Assembly (NCBI RefSeq): GCF_900105055.1
Contig: NZ_FNTA01000004.1
Location: 1,178,001-1,242,000 of the forward strand
DNA length: 64,000 nucleotides
Direction: 5' to 3'
From: Amycolatopsis lurida
Lineage (GTDB): Bacteria; Actinomycetota; Actinomycetes; Mycobacteriales; Pseudonocardiaceae
This document shows positions 24,874 to 33,530 of this stretch, in pieces. The stretch's first letter is position 1. The number at the start of each line of letters is the position of its first letter. The translations under genes and the position numbers were made by a program. The notes beneath the pieces are model-generated. The model saw nothing but the letters and a program-made list of their open reading frames with translations. It ran no database searches and was not told the origin of the DNA.

Positions 24874-26525
24874 CCGGCACTGAACGGATAGGCGGCGACG
24901 TAGTCGTCGAAACCCTGCACGCGCTCGGGGCGGACACCGTGTTCGGCCTGCCCGGCCAGCACGCGCTCGGCCTGTTCGAAGCGCTGCGGCGCACGGACGA
25001 CCTGCGCGTCATCAGCTCGCGGGTCGAGAACAACCTGGCTTTCGCGGCCGACGGGCACGCCCGCGCCCGGCTCGCGGCGGATCCCGGAGGCCCGGTCCCG
25101 GTGACGCCGATGATCGTGTCGACCGGCCCCGGCGCGTTGCTGACTTTGGCTTCGTTGCAGGAATCCCGGGCCGCGTCGGTGCCGGTGCTCGGGATCTCCA
25201 GCCAGATCCCGGTGGCCGGGCTCGGCGGTGGACGGCACGGCTATCTCCACGAACTGCCCGACCAGCAGGCCAGTTTCCGCGACGTGGTGAAGTCGGTGCA
25301 CGTGGTGCGCACCGTCAGCCAGATCCCGACGGCGCTGCGCGAAGCCTGGGAATCGGCGGCGACCGCGCCGTACGGCCCGGTGTGGGTCGAGATCCCGCAG
25401 GACATCTTGCTTGCACCGGTGGAGCTGCCCCGGATCACGTCGGTGACGGCGCGGCCCGCACCGCTCGAACCGTTGCCGGAGCTCGTCACCGAAGCCGCGA
25501 ATCTCCTTGGCGCGGCGAAGAATCCGGTGATCCTCGCCGGTGGCGGCGCCCTGCGCGCGGGCGCGCAGGCGGAACTGAAGGCGCTCGCGGAGGCACTGCG
25601 CGCGCCGGTGCTCTCGACGTTCGGCGGCAAGGGCGTCTTCGGCTGGGACCACGCACTGTCCGGGCAGTCGTGGCTCGAAGACTGGCACAGCACCGAGTTC
25701 CTGTCGGCCGCGGACGTGCTGCTGGTGCTGGGTTCCGGGCTCGGTGAGCTGTCCAGCAACTATCGCGAATTCGCCCCGCGCGGCCGGGTGATCCAGATCG
25801 AGGCCGATCTCGGAAAGCTGGAGTCGAACTATCCGGCGCTGGGCATCCACGCCGACGTCCGCCTTGCCCTGCAAGGACTTCTGGAGCAGGTTCCGTTCCG
25901 TCAGAGCGACGGCGTCGCCGAGAAGGCGGTCGCGGATCTGCTGGCCAAGGTGCGCGAACGTCTCGACGGCCAGGCACTCGAAACCGAGCGCAAGCTGATC
26001 GAGGACATCCGCGCCGCGGTCCCCGAAGGCGCCCAGACGTTCTGGGACATGACGATCGCGGCCTACTGGGCCTGGTCGGCGTGGAACCCCGAGGGCGCGC
26101 CGATCCACACCGCGCAGGGCGCGGGCGGCCTCGGATACGGCCTGCCCGGCGCGCTCGGCGGCGCGGCGGCGACCGGCGGCCCGGCGCTCGCGGTGTCCGG
26201 TGACGGCGGCGCGATGTACGGCATCGCGGAGCTGGCCACGGCGGTCCAGCACGGGCTGGACGTCACGTGGCTCGTCATCGACGACGGCGGCTACGGCATC
26301 CTGCGCGAGTATCTGACCGGCGCGTTCGGCCAGTCCACGGCCACCGAACTCGCGCGGCCCGATTTCGCCGCGCTGGCACAGTCCTTCGGCGTCGACGCCA
26401 TCGTGTCCTCTTTGGACACGGTCGGGAAGGACCTTGCCGAAGCCCTCGGCACCCCCGGTCCGTCGCTGGTCGTCCTCCCCGCCCTGTTGAAGATGTTCGA
26501 GCCGACCCACCTGGAGAAGAAATGA
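24870..26525 (+). CDS. Thiamine diphosphate-dependent enzyme (2-ketoarginine decarboxylase-like)
   Basis: This 551-residue protein has the acetolactate-synthase-like layout: Pyr domain with the activating glutamate E53 ([10 protein letters not shown]), a central domain, and a PP domain with GDGG (D445). The downstream Mg-binding position, usually Asn-Asn, reads D471-D472 ([10 protein letters not shown]). In Pseudomonas the related AruI decarboxylates 2-ketoarginine to 4-guanidinobutyraldehyde. The flanking ureohydrolase and aldehyde dehydrogenase fit that route, but no aminotransferase is present here. Both ends overlap the neighbouring genes by ATGA. The family is certain; the substrate is inference. 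Confidence 0.85.
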   Translation: MTGTERIGGDVVVETLHALGADTVFGLPGQHALGLFEALRRTDDLRVISSRVENNLAFAADGHARARLAADPGGPVPVTPMIVSTGPGALLTLASLQESRAASVPVLGISSQIPVAGLGGGRHGYLHELPDQQASFRDVVKSVHVVRTVSQIPTALREAWESAATAPYGPVWVEIPQDILLAPVELPRITSVTARPAPLEPLPELVTEAANLLGAAKNPVILAGGGALRAGAQAELKALAEALRAPVLSTFGGKGVFGWDHALSGQSWLEDWHSTEFLSAADVLLVLGSGLGELSSNYREFAPRGRVIQIEADLGKLESNYPALGIHADVRLALQGLLEQVPFRQSDGVAEKAVADLLAKVRERLDGQALETERKLIEDIRAAVPEGAQTFWDMTIAAYWAWSAWNPEGAPIHTAQGAGGLGYGLPGALGGAAATGGPALAVSGDGGAMYGIAELATAVQHGLDVTWLVIDDGGYGILREYLTGAFGQSTATELARPDFAALAQSFGVDAIVSSLDTVGKDLAEALGTPGPSLVVLPALLKMFEPTHLEKK

Positions 26526-27928
26526 CTCAGGTCCTGAATTTCGTCGACGGCGCCGAGGTACCGGCGTCGGGCTCGCGGACGCTCGACCTGGTGGATCCCG
26601 CCACCGGTGAGGTCTTCGGCACCAGCGTCCTGTCCGAGCAGTCCGATGTGGACAAGGCGCTGACTGCCGCCGAACGGGCGTTCGAGGTGTGGCGCAAGAG
26701 CACTCCCGCCCAGCGTCAGCTCGCGCTGCTGAAGATCGCCGACGTGGTGGAATCGCGCGCGGAGGAGTTCGCCGAGCTCGAAATCCGCGAGACCGGCAAG
26801 ATCCGGTCCGTCGTGCTGGACGAGGAGATCCCGGAGTGCGTCAGCGCGCTGCGGTTCTTCGCCGGTGCGGCGCGGCAGCTCGAAGGCACGGCGTCAGGTG
26901 AGTACCTGCCCGGGCACACGTCCGCGATCCGCCGCGAGCCGGTCGGCGTCTGCGCGCAGATCGCGCCGTGGAACTACCCGCTGATGATGGGTGTCTGGAA
27001 GATCGCCCCCGCGCTGGCCGCGGGTAACACCGTGGTGCTGAAGCCCGCGGAGACCACGCCGTCGACGGCCGTGCTGCTGGCGAAGGTGGCGGCGGAGTTC
27101 CTGCCGCAGGGCGCGTTCAACGTGCTGTGCGGCGACCGCGACACCGGCCGCGCGCTGGTGAAGCACCCGATCACCGAGCTGGTGTCGATCACCGGGTCGA
27201 CCCGCGCCGGGATCGACGTCGCCACCGTCGCGGCGGCCGACCTCAAGCGCACGCACCTCGAACTCGGCGGCAACGCGCCGTTGCTGGTCTTCGGCGACGT
27301 GAACCTCGCCGAGGCGGCCGAGGGCATCGTCGGGGCGGCGTTCTACAACGCCGGGCAGGACTGCACCGCGGGCAGCCGCGTGCTGGTGGACGCGGCGATC
27401 CACGACGAGTTCGTCGCGGAGCTGACCAAGGCCGCCGCCGCGCAGAAGCCCGGCACGGATTTCGGCCCGCTCAACAGCGAAGCGCAGTTCGACCGGGTCC
27501 GCGGGCTCGTCGAGCGGCTGCCGTCGCACGCCCGCCTGGAAACCGGCGGCGTGCCCGCCGGTGACCGCGGTTTCTTCTTCTCCCCCACCGTCATCTCGGG
27601 CCTGAAGCAGGACGACGAGATCGTGCAGGAGGAGATCTTCGGCCCGATGATCACCGTCCAGTCCTTTGTGGACGAGGGTGAAGCGGTGCGTCTGGCCAAC
27701 GGCGTCCCGTACGGGCTCGCCTCGTCGATCTGGACCAACGACCTGTCACGCGCGACCCGCGTTTCGGGCGAACTCGACTTCGGCTGCGTCTGGGTCAACA
27801 CCCACGGGCCGCTGGTCTCGGAAATGCCCCATGGCGGCTTCGGGCACTCGGGCCACGGGAAGGACCTCTCGTCCTACTCCTTCGCCGAGTACACCCGCGT
27901 CAAGCACGTCATGACCCGCTTCGCCTGA
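26522..27928 (+). CDS. Aldehyde dehydrogenase (aminobutyraldehyde/guanidinobutyraldehyde type)
   Basis: This 468-residue NAD(P)-dependent aldehyde dehydrogenase has N151 (PWNYP), general base E247 (LELGGNAP) and nucleophile C281 (GQDCTAGS). It resembles gamma-aminobutyraldehyde and betaine aldehyde dehydrogenases. In this operon the likely substrate is the aldehyde made by the upstream ThDP enzyme, analogous to KauB acting on 4-guanidinobutyraldehyde. The ATG overlaps the upstream stop. The assignment to a particular aldehyde rests on gene context only. Confidence 0.88.
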   Translation: MTQVLNFVDGAEVPASGSRTLDLVDPATGEVFGTSVLSEQSDVDKALTAAERAFEVWRKSTPAQRQLALLKIADVVESRAEEFAELEIRETGKIRSVVLDEEIPECVSALRFFAGAARQLEGTASGEYLPGHTSAIRREPVGVCAQIAPWNYPLMMGVWKIAPALAAGNTVVLKPAETTPSTAVLLAKVAAEFLPQGAFNVLCGDRDTGRALVKHPITELVSITGSTRAGIDVATVAAADLKRTHLELGGNAPLLVFGDVNLAEAAEGIVGAAFYNAGQDCTAGSRVLVDAAIHDEFVAELTKAAAAQKPGTDFGPLNSEAQFDRVRGLVERLPSHARLETGGVPAGDRGFFFSPTVISGLKQDDEIVQEEIFGPMITVQSFVDEGEAVRLANGVPYGLASSIWTNDLSRATRVSGELDFGCVWVNTHGPLVSEMPHGGFGHSGHGKDLSSYSFAEYTRVKHVMTRFA

Positions 27929-27948
27929 AGCTGTACCCGGAGGTCCCC

Positions 27949-29391
27949 ATGGGTGACAAGGTCACCGAAGTCGAGCAGCACGGCATCGCGCCGATCCCGC
28001 CGGAGGAACAGACGTCGCGCCCGCGCGACCTGTTCCGGATGGCGTTCGGCGGCGCGAACACCTTCGCCACCATCATCCTCGGGACACTCCCGATCGCCTT
28101 CGGCCTGAGCTTCTGGGCGGCGGTCGCGGCCACCGTCGCGGGCGTGGTCGTCGGGGCGCTGGTGCTCTCGCCGATGTCGTTGTTCGGCCCGCTCACCCGG
28201 ACCAACAACGCCGTGTCCTCCGGCGCGCACTTCGGCGTCGTCGGCCGTTGTGTCGGCTCCTTCCTCTCCCTGCTGACGGCGATCACGTTCTTCGCCATCT
28301 CGGTCTGGGTGAGCGGAGACGCCGTCGCCGGTGCGGCACAACGGCTTTTCGGCTTCGACGGCGGCGAGGTGCTCCGCGGCGTCGCGTACGGCGTCATCGC
28401 GATCGCCACGCTGGTGGTGTGCATCTACGGCTACCGGTTCATGCTGCTGGTGAACCGGGTCGCCGTGGTGCTGGGCACGGCGATCATGCTGCTCGGGATC
28501 GTCGCCTACGGTGGCACGTTCGATCCCGGGTTCGCCGGCACCGGCACCTACGCGCTCGGGGACTTCTGGCCGACCTGGATCCTCGCCGCGCTCACCACGA
28601 TGGCGAACCCGATCTCGTTCGGCGCCTTCCTCGGCGACTGGACGCGCTACATTCCCGCGCGCCACAGCCGCCGTTCCCTGCTGACCGCGCCGTTCCTGGC
28701 ACAGGTGGCGACGCTGCTGCCGTTCGGGTTCGGCATCGCCACCGCGACCCTGGTCGCGGATCCGGCCGACTACATCACCGGCCTGACCGCGATCTCGCCG
28801 CTCTGGTACGCGATCCCGCTGATCGTGGTCGCGCTGATCGGCGGACTGTCCACCGGGACGACGTCGCTCTACGGGACCGGACTGGACTTCAGCTCGATCT
28901 TCGTGAAGCTGAGCCGGGTGCAGGCGACCCTGCTGATCGGTTCGCTCAGTGTCGTGTTCATCTTCGTCGGCAATTTCGTGCTGGACATGGTCTCCAGCAT
29001 CAACGCCTTCGCGACGCTGATCGTGCTGTGCACCTCGCCGTGGATGGTGATCATGATGATCGGTTTCGTGCTGCGGCGCGGGTTCTACGACCCGGACGAC
29101 CTCCAGGTGTTCAACCAGGGCCGCAACGGCGGCCGCTACTGGTTCACCCGCGGGGTGAACTGGCGCGCGATGGCCGCGTGGATCCCGGCGACGACACTGG
29201 GTCTCCTGACCGCCAACACCCCGATGATCGCCGGGCCGTTCAAGGACATCGCGGGCGGCGTCGACATCAGCATGGTGGTGACGCTGTGCACGGCGGCGAT
29301 CGCGTACCCCGTGCTGGTGAAGCTCTTCCCCGAACCGCGGGAGGTCTACTCGTACGCGGAGCCTGTCGCGGAACCGGCAGTCGCCGTCTAG
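27949..29391 (+). CDS. NCS1-family cytosine/purine permease-like transporter
   Basis: This 480-residue protein has about 12 hydrophobic segments and NCS1 features, including an N-terminal GGANTFATIILGTLP and FLGDWTRYIP. NCS1 proteins import purines, cytosine, allantoin, hydantoins or vitamins with a cation. The ATG at 27949 has CGGAGG upstream, and the gene follows the aldehyde dehydrogenase by 20 bases. It ends in a four-base CTAG overlap with the convergent SDR gene. It is the second transporter of the operon; its substrate is unknown. Confidence 0.87.
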   Translation: MGDKVTEVEQHGIAPIPPEEQTSRPRDLFRMAFGGANTFATIILGTLPIAFGLSFWAAVAATVAGVVVGALVLSPMSLFGPLTRTNNAVSSGAHFGVVGRCVGSFLSLLTAITFFAISVWVSGDAVAGAAQRLFGFDGGEVLRGVAYGVIAIATLVVCIYGYRFMLLVNRVAVVLGTAIMLLGIVAYGGTFDPGFAGTGTYALGDFWPTWILAALTTMANPISFGAFLGDWTRYIPARHSRRSLLTAPFLAQVATLLPFGFGIATATLVADPADYITGLTAISPLWYAIPLIVVALIGGLSTGTTSLYGTGLDFSSIFVKLSRVQATLLIGSLSVVFIFVGNFVLDMVSSINAFATLIVLCTSPWMVIMMIGFVLRRGFYDPDDLQVFNQGRNGGRYWFTRGVNWRAMAAWIPATTLGLLTANTPMIAGPFKDIAGGVDISMVVTLCTAAIAYPVLVKLFPEPREVYSYAEPVAEPAVAV

Positions 29392-30203
29392 GCGAAGCGG
29401 CGCAGCGCCCCGAGGAACAGCGCGTCGAAGGCGCGATCCGGGAGCACCCGGCGCACGAACAGGATCGGCTTCGCCCCGAAACCTGCGGCGTAGCGGGTCT
29501 TCGGGCGCCGGGCCCGGACGGCCTTCAGAATGACGTCGGCGATCACCTTCGGACGGGAACCGCGCGCGGCCTGGTCGAAGAACTTCGCGAGCGCCTTGGC
29601 CTGCGGCGCGTAGGCGGTGTCACCCGAGGTCTTCATCAGGTTCTCGATGGCGATGCCGCCCCATTCCGTCCTGATGGCACCGGGTTCGACCACCACGACG
29701 TCGATGCCGAACGGTTTGAGCTCCAGCCGCAGTGAGTCGCTCAGGCCTTCGACCGCGAATTTGGTCGAGTGGTACCAGCCGCCGAGCGGTTCGTAGATCT
29801 TGCCGCCGATCGACGAGATGTTCACGATCTTGCCCGAGCCCTGGGCGCGCATATGCGGCGTGGCCAGCTGGAGGAGCCGCGCGAGCCCGAACACATTGAC
29901 CTCGAACTGGTACTTCCCTTCCGAGAGCGGCACGTCCTCGAAGGCGCCGTATGAACCGTAGCCCGCGTTGTTGACCAGGACGTCGATCCGGCCGGACTCC
30001 TCGATGATCCGCTCGACCCCCGCGACCATCGACGCGTCGTCGGTGACGTCCATCTCGAGGATCGTGATGCCGCGTTCGGCCAGCCCCGCCATCCGCTCGA
30101 CGCGCCTCGCCGCGCCGTAGACCGTGTAGCCCGCTTCGTGCAGCGCGAGCGCCGTGGCTTCGCCGATGCCCGCGGAAGCTCCCGTGACCAGTGCGACCTT
30201 CAT
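29388..30203 (-). CDS. Short-chain dehydrogenase/reductase
   Basis: This 271-residue SDR has the cofactor motif TGASAGIG (residues 7-14), NNAG at 78-81, and catalytic S130/S131, Y144 and K148 (NISS, YHSTK). The substrate is unknown; the sequence resembles classical SDRs annotated as oxidoreductases. It is on the opposite strand to the NCS1 operon, and their stop codons share CTAG. Upstream lies the IS30 element, which has separated it from dxs. Confidence 0.9.
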   Translation of the reverse strand: MKVALVTGASAGIGEATALALHEAGYTVYGAARRVERMAGLAERGITILEMDVTDDASMVAGVERIIEESGRIDVLVNNAGYGSYGAFEDVPLSEGKYQFEVNVFGLARLLQLATPHMRAQGSGKIVNISSIGGKIYEPLGGWYHSTKFAVEGLSDSLRLELKPFGIDVVVVEPGAIRTEWGGIAIENLMKTSGDTAYAPQAKALAKFFDQAARGSRPKVIADVILKAVRARRPKTRYAAGFGAKPILFVRRVLPDRAFDALFLGALRRFA

Positions 30204-30256
30204 ATCCCCGCGACCTCGTCGTCCGCGCGGTCGGCCGGATCGTGGGCTGAAGGGGA

Positions 30257-30283
30257 CTTTCCCCGCATGCCATGCGAGGAAAG
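30257..30283. repeat. Hairpin flanking the IS element, left side
   Basis: Arms CTTTCCCCGCAT and ATGCGAGGAAAG pair at 11 of 12 positions around GCC. The sequence resembles the hairpin on the other side of the IS (31374-31406), including a TGAAGGG lead-in, so both belong to one repeat family. Confidence 0.7.
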
Positions 30284-30285
30284 CT

Positions 30286-31374
30286 CGGCGGTCTCAACTG
30301 GTTGTTGCAAGTAGTGCTTTGTCGAGTGCTTGTGCTGGTGTGAGGAGGCCGAGTGTAGGGCGTGGTCGGGTGTTGAGGCGTAGGGCGATCGCGTCGCAGT
30401 GGGTTTGGGTGAGGTGGCGCAGGTCTGAGCTTTTGGGCCAGTACTGGCGTAGCAGGCCGTTGGTGTTCTCGTTGCTGCCGCGTTCCCAGGGGCTGTGTGG
30501 GTTGCAGAAGTAGACCTGCAGGCCGGTGTCCAGGGTGAACTGGGCGTGCTGGGCCATTTCGTTGCCCTGGTCCCAGGTCAGCGACCGTTTCAGTTCGGTG
30601 GGCAGGGTAGTGATCATGCTGGTGAGCAGTTCCCGGACTTCGACGGCCTTGTGTGTGTCGGGCAGGGGGGCCAGCAACACGAATCGGGAGTGGCGTTCGA
30701 CCAGGGTGATGACCGCGCCCTGGCCGACTGCCCCGAGGATCAGATCGCCTTCCCAGTGCCCGGGCACTGCCCGGTCGGCGGCCTCGGCGGGGCGTTCACT
30801 GATCGGGGTCATCCCGGTTATCCGGCCCTGGCGGCGGCTGGAGGTGCTGGTGCGTGACCGGCGCTGGTCACGGCCTGACCGCAGGTGCTCGGTGAGTTCG
30901 TTGCGCAGTTCACCACGAGTCTGGATGAACAGTGACAGGTAGATCGTCTCGTGACTCACCCGCATAGCCTGATCGTCGGGGAACAGCGTCGGCAACATCA
31001 GGGAGATCAGCCGGGGTGACCAGTCTGCTTCCAGCAGACCGGTCACCACCGCCGCCAACTCACCGGCCAGCAGATGGGCTTTCGGGCGCCGGCCGCGTTC
31101 GACGGCCAGGCGCTGGGCTCGGTCGGCCCGATAACGGCGAGGCCGGCCATTGACCTTGCTTCCGGGCCTGGAACACCGCGGCCCACCACCGCGGCGTACT
31201 TCTCGTGAAATCGTCGAGGGTGACTTACCCAGAACCTTCGCCACCGCGTCCTGGGTAAGACCTTGATCCAGACCATTCTGGATCTTCTCCCGCTCCTCGC
31301 GCGTCAACGGGGCTCCTGGCATGACGACCTCCCTATCAGCCGCCACTACTTGCAACAACCGATTGAGACCGCCG
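30286..31374 (-). mobile_element. IS30-family insertion sequence
   Basis: The element carries one IS30-type transposase and terminal inverted repeats. The outer ends share CGGCGGTCTCAA, then two mismatches, then GGTTGTTGCAAGTAGTG on the left (from 30286) and its inverse on the right (to 31374). Length is about 1.09 kb, within the usual IS30 range. The exact ends and the target duplication cannot be fixed because the flanks are themselves similar. It appears intact. Confidence 0.85.
30294..31322 (-). CDS. IS30-family transposase
   Basis: This 342-residue DDE transposase has an N-terminal helix-turn-helix (LTQDAVAKVLGKSPSTISREV) and the IS30 integrase core, with GHWEGDLI (first Asp), TWDQGNEMA (second Asp) and NPHSPWERGSNENTNGLLRQY (catalytic Glu region). 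The ATG at 31322 follows GGAGG; a start at 31388 would run through the terminal repeat and is less likely. The stop codon lies within the left inverted repeat. No frameshift or internal stop is seen, so it may be active. Confidence 0.92.
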   Translation of the reverse strand: MPGAPLTREEREKIQNGLDQGLTQDAVAKVLGKSPSTISREVRRGGGPRCSRPGSKVNGRPRRYRADRAQRLAVERGRRPKAHLLAGELAAVVTGLLEADWSPRLISLMLPTLFPDDQAMRVSHETIYLSLFIQTRGELRNELTEHLRSGRDQRRSRTSTSSRRQGRITGMTPISERPAEAADRAVPGHWEGDLILGAVGQGAVITLVERHSRFVLLAPLPDTHKAVEVRELLTSMITTLPTELKRSLTWDQGNEMAQHAQFTLDTGLQVYFCNPHSPWERGSNENTNGLLRQYWPKSSDLRHLTQTHCDAIALRLNTRPRPTLGLLTPAQALDKALLATTS

Positions 31375-31406
31375 CGCTTTCCCCCCATGGCATGCGGGGA
31401 AAGCGC
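31374..31406 (-). terminator. Hairpin terminator after dxs, flanking the IS
   Basis: Perfect 11-base arms GCGCTTTCCCC (31374-31384) and GGGGAAAGCGC (31396-31406) enclose an 11-base loop. It starts four bases after the dxs coding end; the dxs TGA begins the TGAAGGG lead-in seen again on the other side of the IS. Confidence 0.75.
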
Positions 31407-31409
31407 CCT

Positions 31410-33314
31410 TCAGCGCCGCGTGTCCTCCGGCGCCGGTGTCCGGCTCGCCAGCTTCGCCGACCACTCGGTCACCCGCCGCGCCACATCCTGCGCGGTGAGC
31501 CCGACGCGGGCCAGCACCTCCTCGCGCGAACCGTGGTCGTGGAACACCTGCGGCACCGCGAGATCGCGCAGTGGCACATCGCATTCGGCGTCGCGGAACA
31601 GCGCGGCCAGCGCGGAACCGAAGCCACCGTGCCGCCCGCTGTCCTCGACGGTCACGACGAGCTTGTGCTGCTCGGCCAGCGCCACCAGCTCGGCGGGCGC
31701 CGGGACGACCCAGCGCGGGTCCACCACGGTCACACCGATGCCCTGATCGGCCAACCGGTCCGCGGCGGCGAGCCCGAGCATCGCGAACGCGCCCACGGCG
31801 ACGAGCAGGACGTCGGCTTCACCGGCGGGTTTGCGCAGCACGTCCACCGTGCCGACGCGTTCCACGGCGGGCACCGAGTCGACCACCCCGCCCTTGGAGA
31901 ACCGCAGCGCCGTCGGCCCGTCCTCGACCGCGACGGCCTCCCGCAGTTCCTCGCGCAGCGTTCCGGCGTCTCGCGGAGCGGCGACCCGCATGCCCGGCAC
32001 CATGCCGAGCAGCGAGAGATCCCACATGCCGTGGTGACTCGGCCCGTCCGGGCCGGTGATACCCGCCCGGTCCAGCACCAGCGTCACCGGCTGGCGGTGC
32101 AGCGCGACGTCCATCAGGACCTGGTCGAAAGCGCGGTTCAGGAAGGTCGAGTACACGGCGACGACGGGGTGCTTGCCGCCCATCGCGAGACCCGCGGCCG
32201 AAGTCACCGCATGCTGCTCGGCGATCCCGACGTCGTACCAGCGGTCGGGGTACGCCTCGGCGAACTTGTGCAGCCCGGTCGAACGCAGCATCGCCGCGGT
32301 GATCGCGACGACGTCCTCGCGGTCGGCGCCGATCTTCACCAGCTCGTCGGCGAAGACCCCGGTCCAGCTCGGGCCCTTGACCGGCGGCAGGCCGGTTTCC
32401 GGGTCGATCGGGTCGGTCTGGTGCATCTGGTCGGCCTGGTTGGTCACCGCGGGCTCGTAGCCGTGGCCCTTCTCGGTGACCACGTGGACGATCACGGCGC
32501 CACCGAAGTCGCGAGCGCTCTGGAACGCCTTCTCCAGTGCGACGAGGTCGTGCCCGTCGACCGGGCCGAGGTACTTGAGGCCGAGGTCGGAGAACATCAT
32601 CTGCGGGCTCAGCGCGTCCTTGAGCCCCGCCTTCGCCGCGTGCAACGCCGCGTAGATCGGCTTGCCGACGACGGGCGTGTGCCGCAGTAGTTCCTTGCCG
32701 CGGTCCAGCACGCGCTCGTAGCCCGGCTTGAGGCGCAGCGACGCGAGGTGGTCCGCGACGCCGCCGATGGTCGGCGAGTACGAACGGCCGTTGTCGTTGA
32801 TGACGATGACGACCGGGCGGCGCGGGTTCGCGGCGATGTTGTTGAGCGCCTCCCAGCACATGCCGCCGGTCAGCGCGCCGTCGCCGACGACGGCGATCGC
32901 GTGCCTGCCGCCCCCGCCGAGCTCGAACGCCTTCGCCAGACCGTCCACATAGGACAACGCGGTCGACGCGTGGCTGTTCTCGACGAGGTCGTGCTCGCTC
33001 TCGCAACGCGCCGGGTAGCCGGTGAGGCCGCCGAGCTGGCGCAGCTTGCCGAAGCCGTCGTGACGGCCGGTGACGATCTTGTGCACATACGCCTGGTGAC
33101 CGACGTCCCACACGATGGCATCGCTCGGCGAATCGAAGACCCGGTGCAGCGCCATCGTCAGCTCGACCACACCCAGGTTCGGGCCAAGGTGACCACCGGC
33201 GAGCCGCACCTTTTCGACGAGGAAGTCCCGGATCTCCGCGGCCAGCTCGTCGAGCTGCTCCGGGTTCATCCGCTTCAAGTCGGCCGGTCCGTGCACGGAC
33301 TCGAGCAACGTCAC
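31410..33314 (-). CDS. dxs: 1-deoxy-D-xylulose-5-phosphate synthase
   Basis: This 634-residue ThDP enzyme condenses pyruvate and glyceraldehyde 3-phosphate in the first step of the MEP isoprenoid pathway. H42 (AGGHLGPN), the ThDP motif GDGALTGG from 144 and NDN at 173-175 are present, and the activating Glu lies in [12 protein letters not shown]. The GTG start follows AGGTGGGAGA, and a TAGACT -10-like element is visible upstream on the minus strand near 33355. It belongs to the conserved rnd-sigA block but is displaced from rnd by accessory genes and followed by an IS element. Confidence 0.96.
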   Translation of the reverse strand: MTLLESVHGPADLKRMNPEQLDELAAEIRDFLVEKVRLAGGHLGPNLGVVELTMALHRVFDSPSDAIVWDVGHQAYVHKIVTGRHDGFGKLRQLGGLTGYPARCESEHDLVENSHASTALSYVDGLAKAFELGGGGRHAIAVVGDGALTGGMCWEALNNIAANPRRPVVIVINDNGRSYSPTIGGVADHLASLRLKPGYERVLDRGKELLRHTPVVGKPIYAALHAAKAGLKDALSPQMMFSDLGLKYLGPVDGHDLVALEKAFQSARDFGGAVIVHVVTEKGHGYEPAVTNQADQMHQTDPIDPETGLPPVKGPSWTGVFADELVKIGADREDVVAITAAMLRSTGLHKFAEAYPDRWYDVGIAEQHAVTSAAGLAMGGKHPVVAVYSTFLNRAFDQVLMDVALHRQPVTLVLDRAGITGPDGPSHHGMWDLSLLGMVPGMRVAAPRDAGTLREELREAVAVEDGPTALRFSKGGVVDSVPAVERVGTVDVLRKPAGEADVLLVAVGAFAMLGLAAADRLADQGIGVTVVDPRWVVPAPAELVALAEQHKLVVTVEDSGRHGGFGSALAALFRDAECDVPLRDLAVPQVFHDHGSREEVLARVGLTAQDVARRVTEWSAKLASRTPAPEDTRR

Positions 33315-33530
33315 TCTCCCACCTCGCCTGGTTCCTCTTCCGCCGTTCCGACCAGTCTACGGAGGCCGCCTGAGAGTCTTCCGTCCGCCGCGTCACGGGT
33401 CACATGTCAGAAAATCACCACTCAACGCCCGATGGTGTGAACATGGTCTCTTTTGCCAAGTAGCGGTCACGTCGGGTGGCCGCGATAATCGCTGATCGAC
33501 GGTTGAGCAGAAGCCGGTTCGGAGGGCTTG

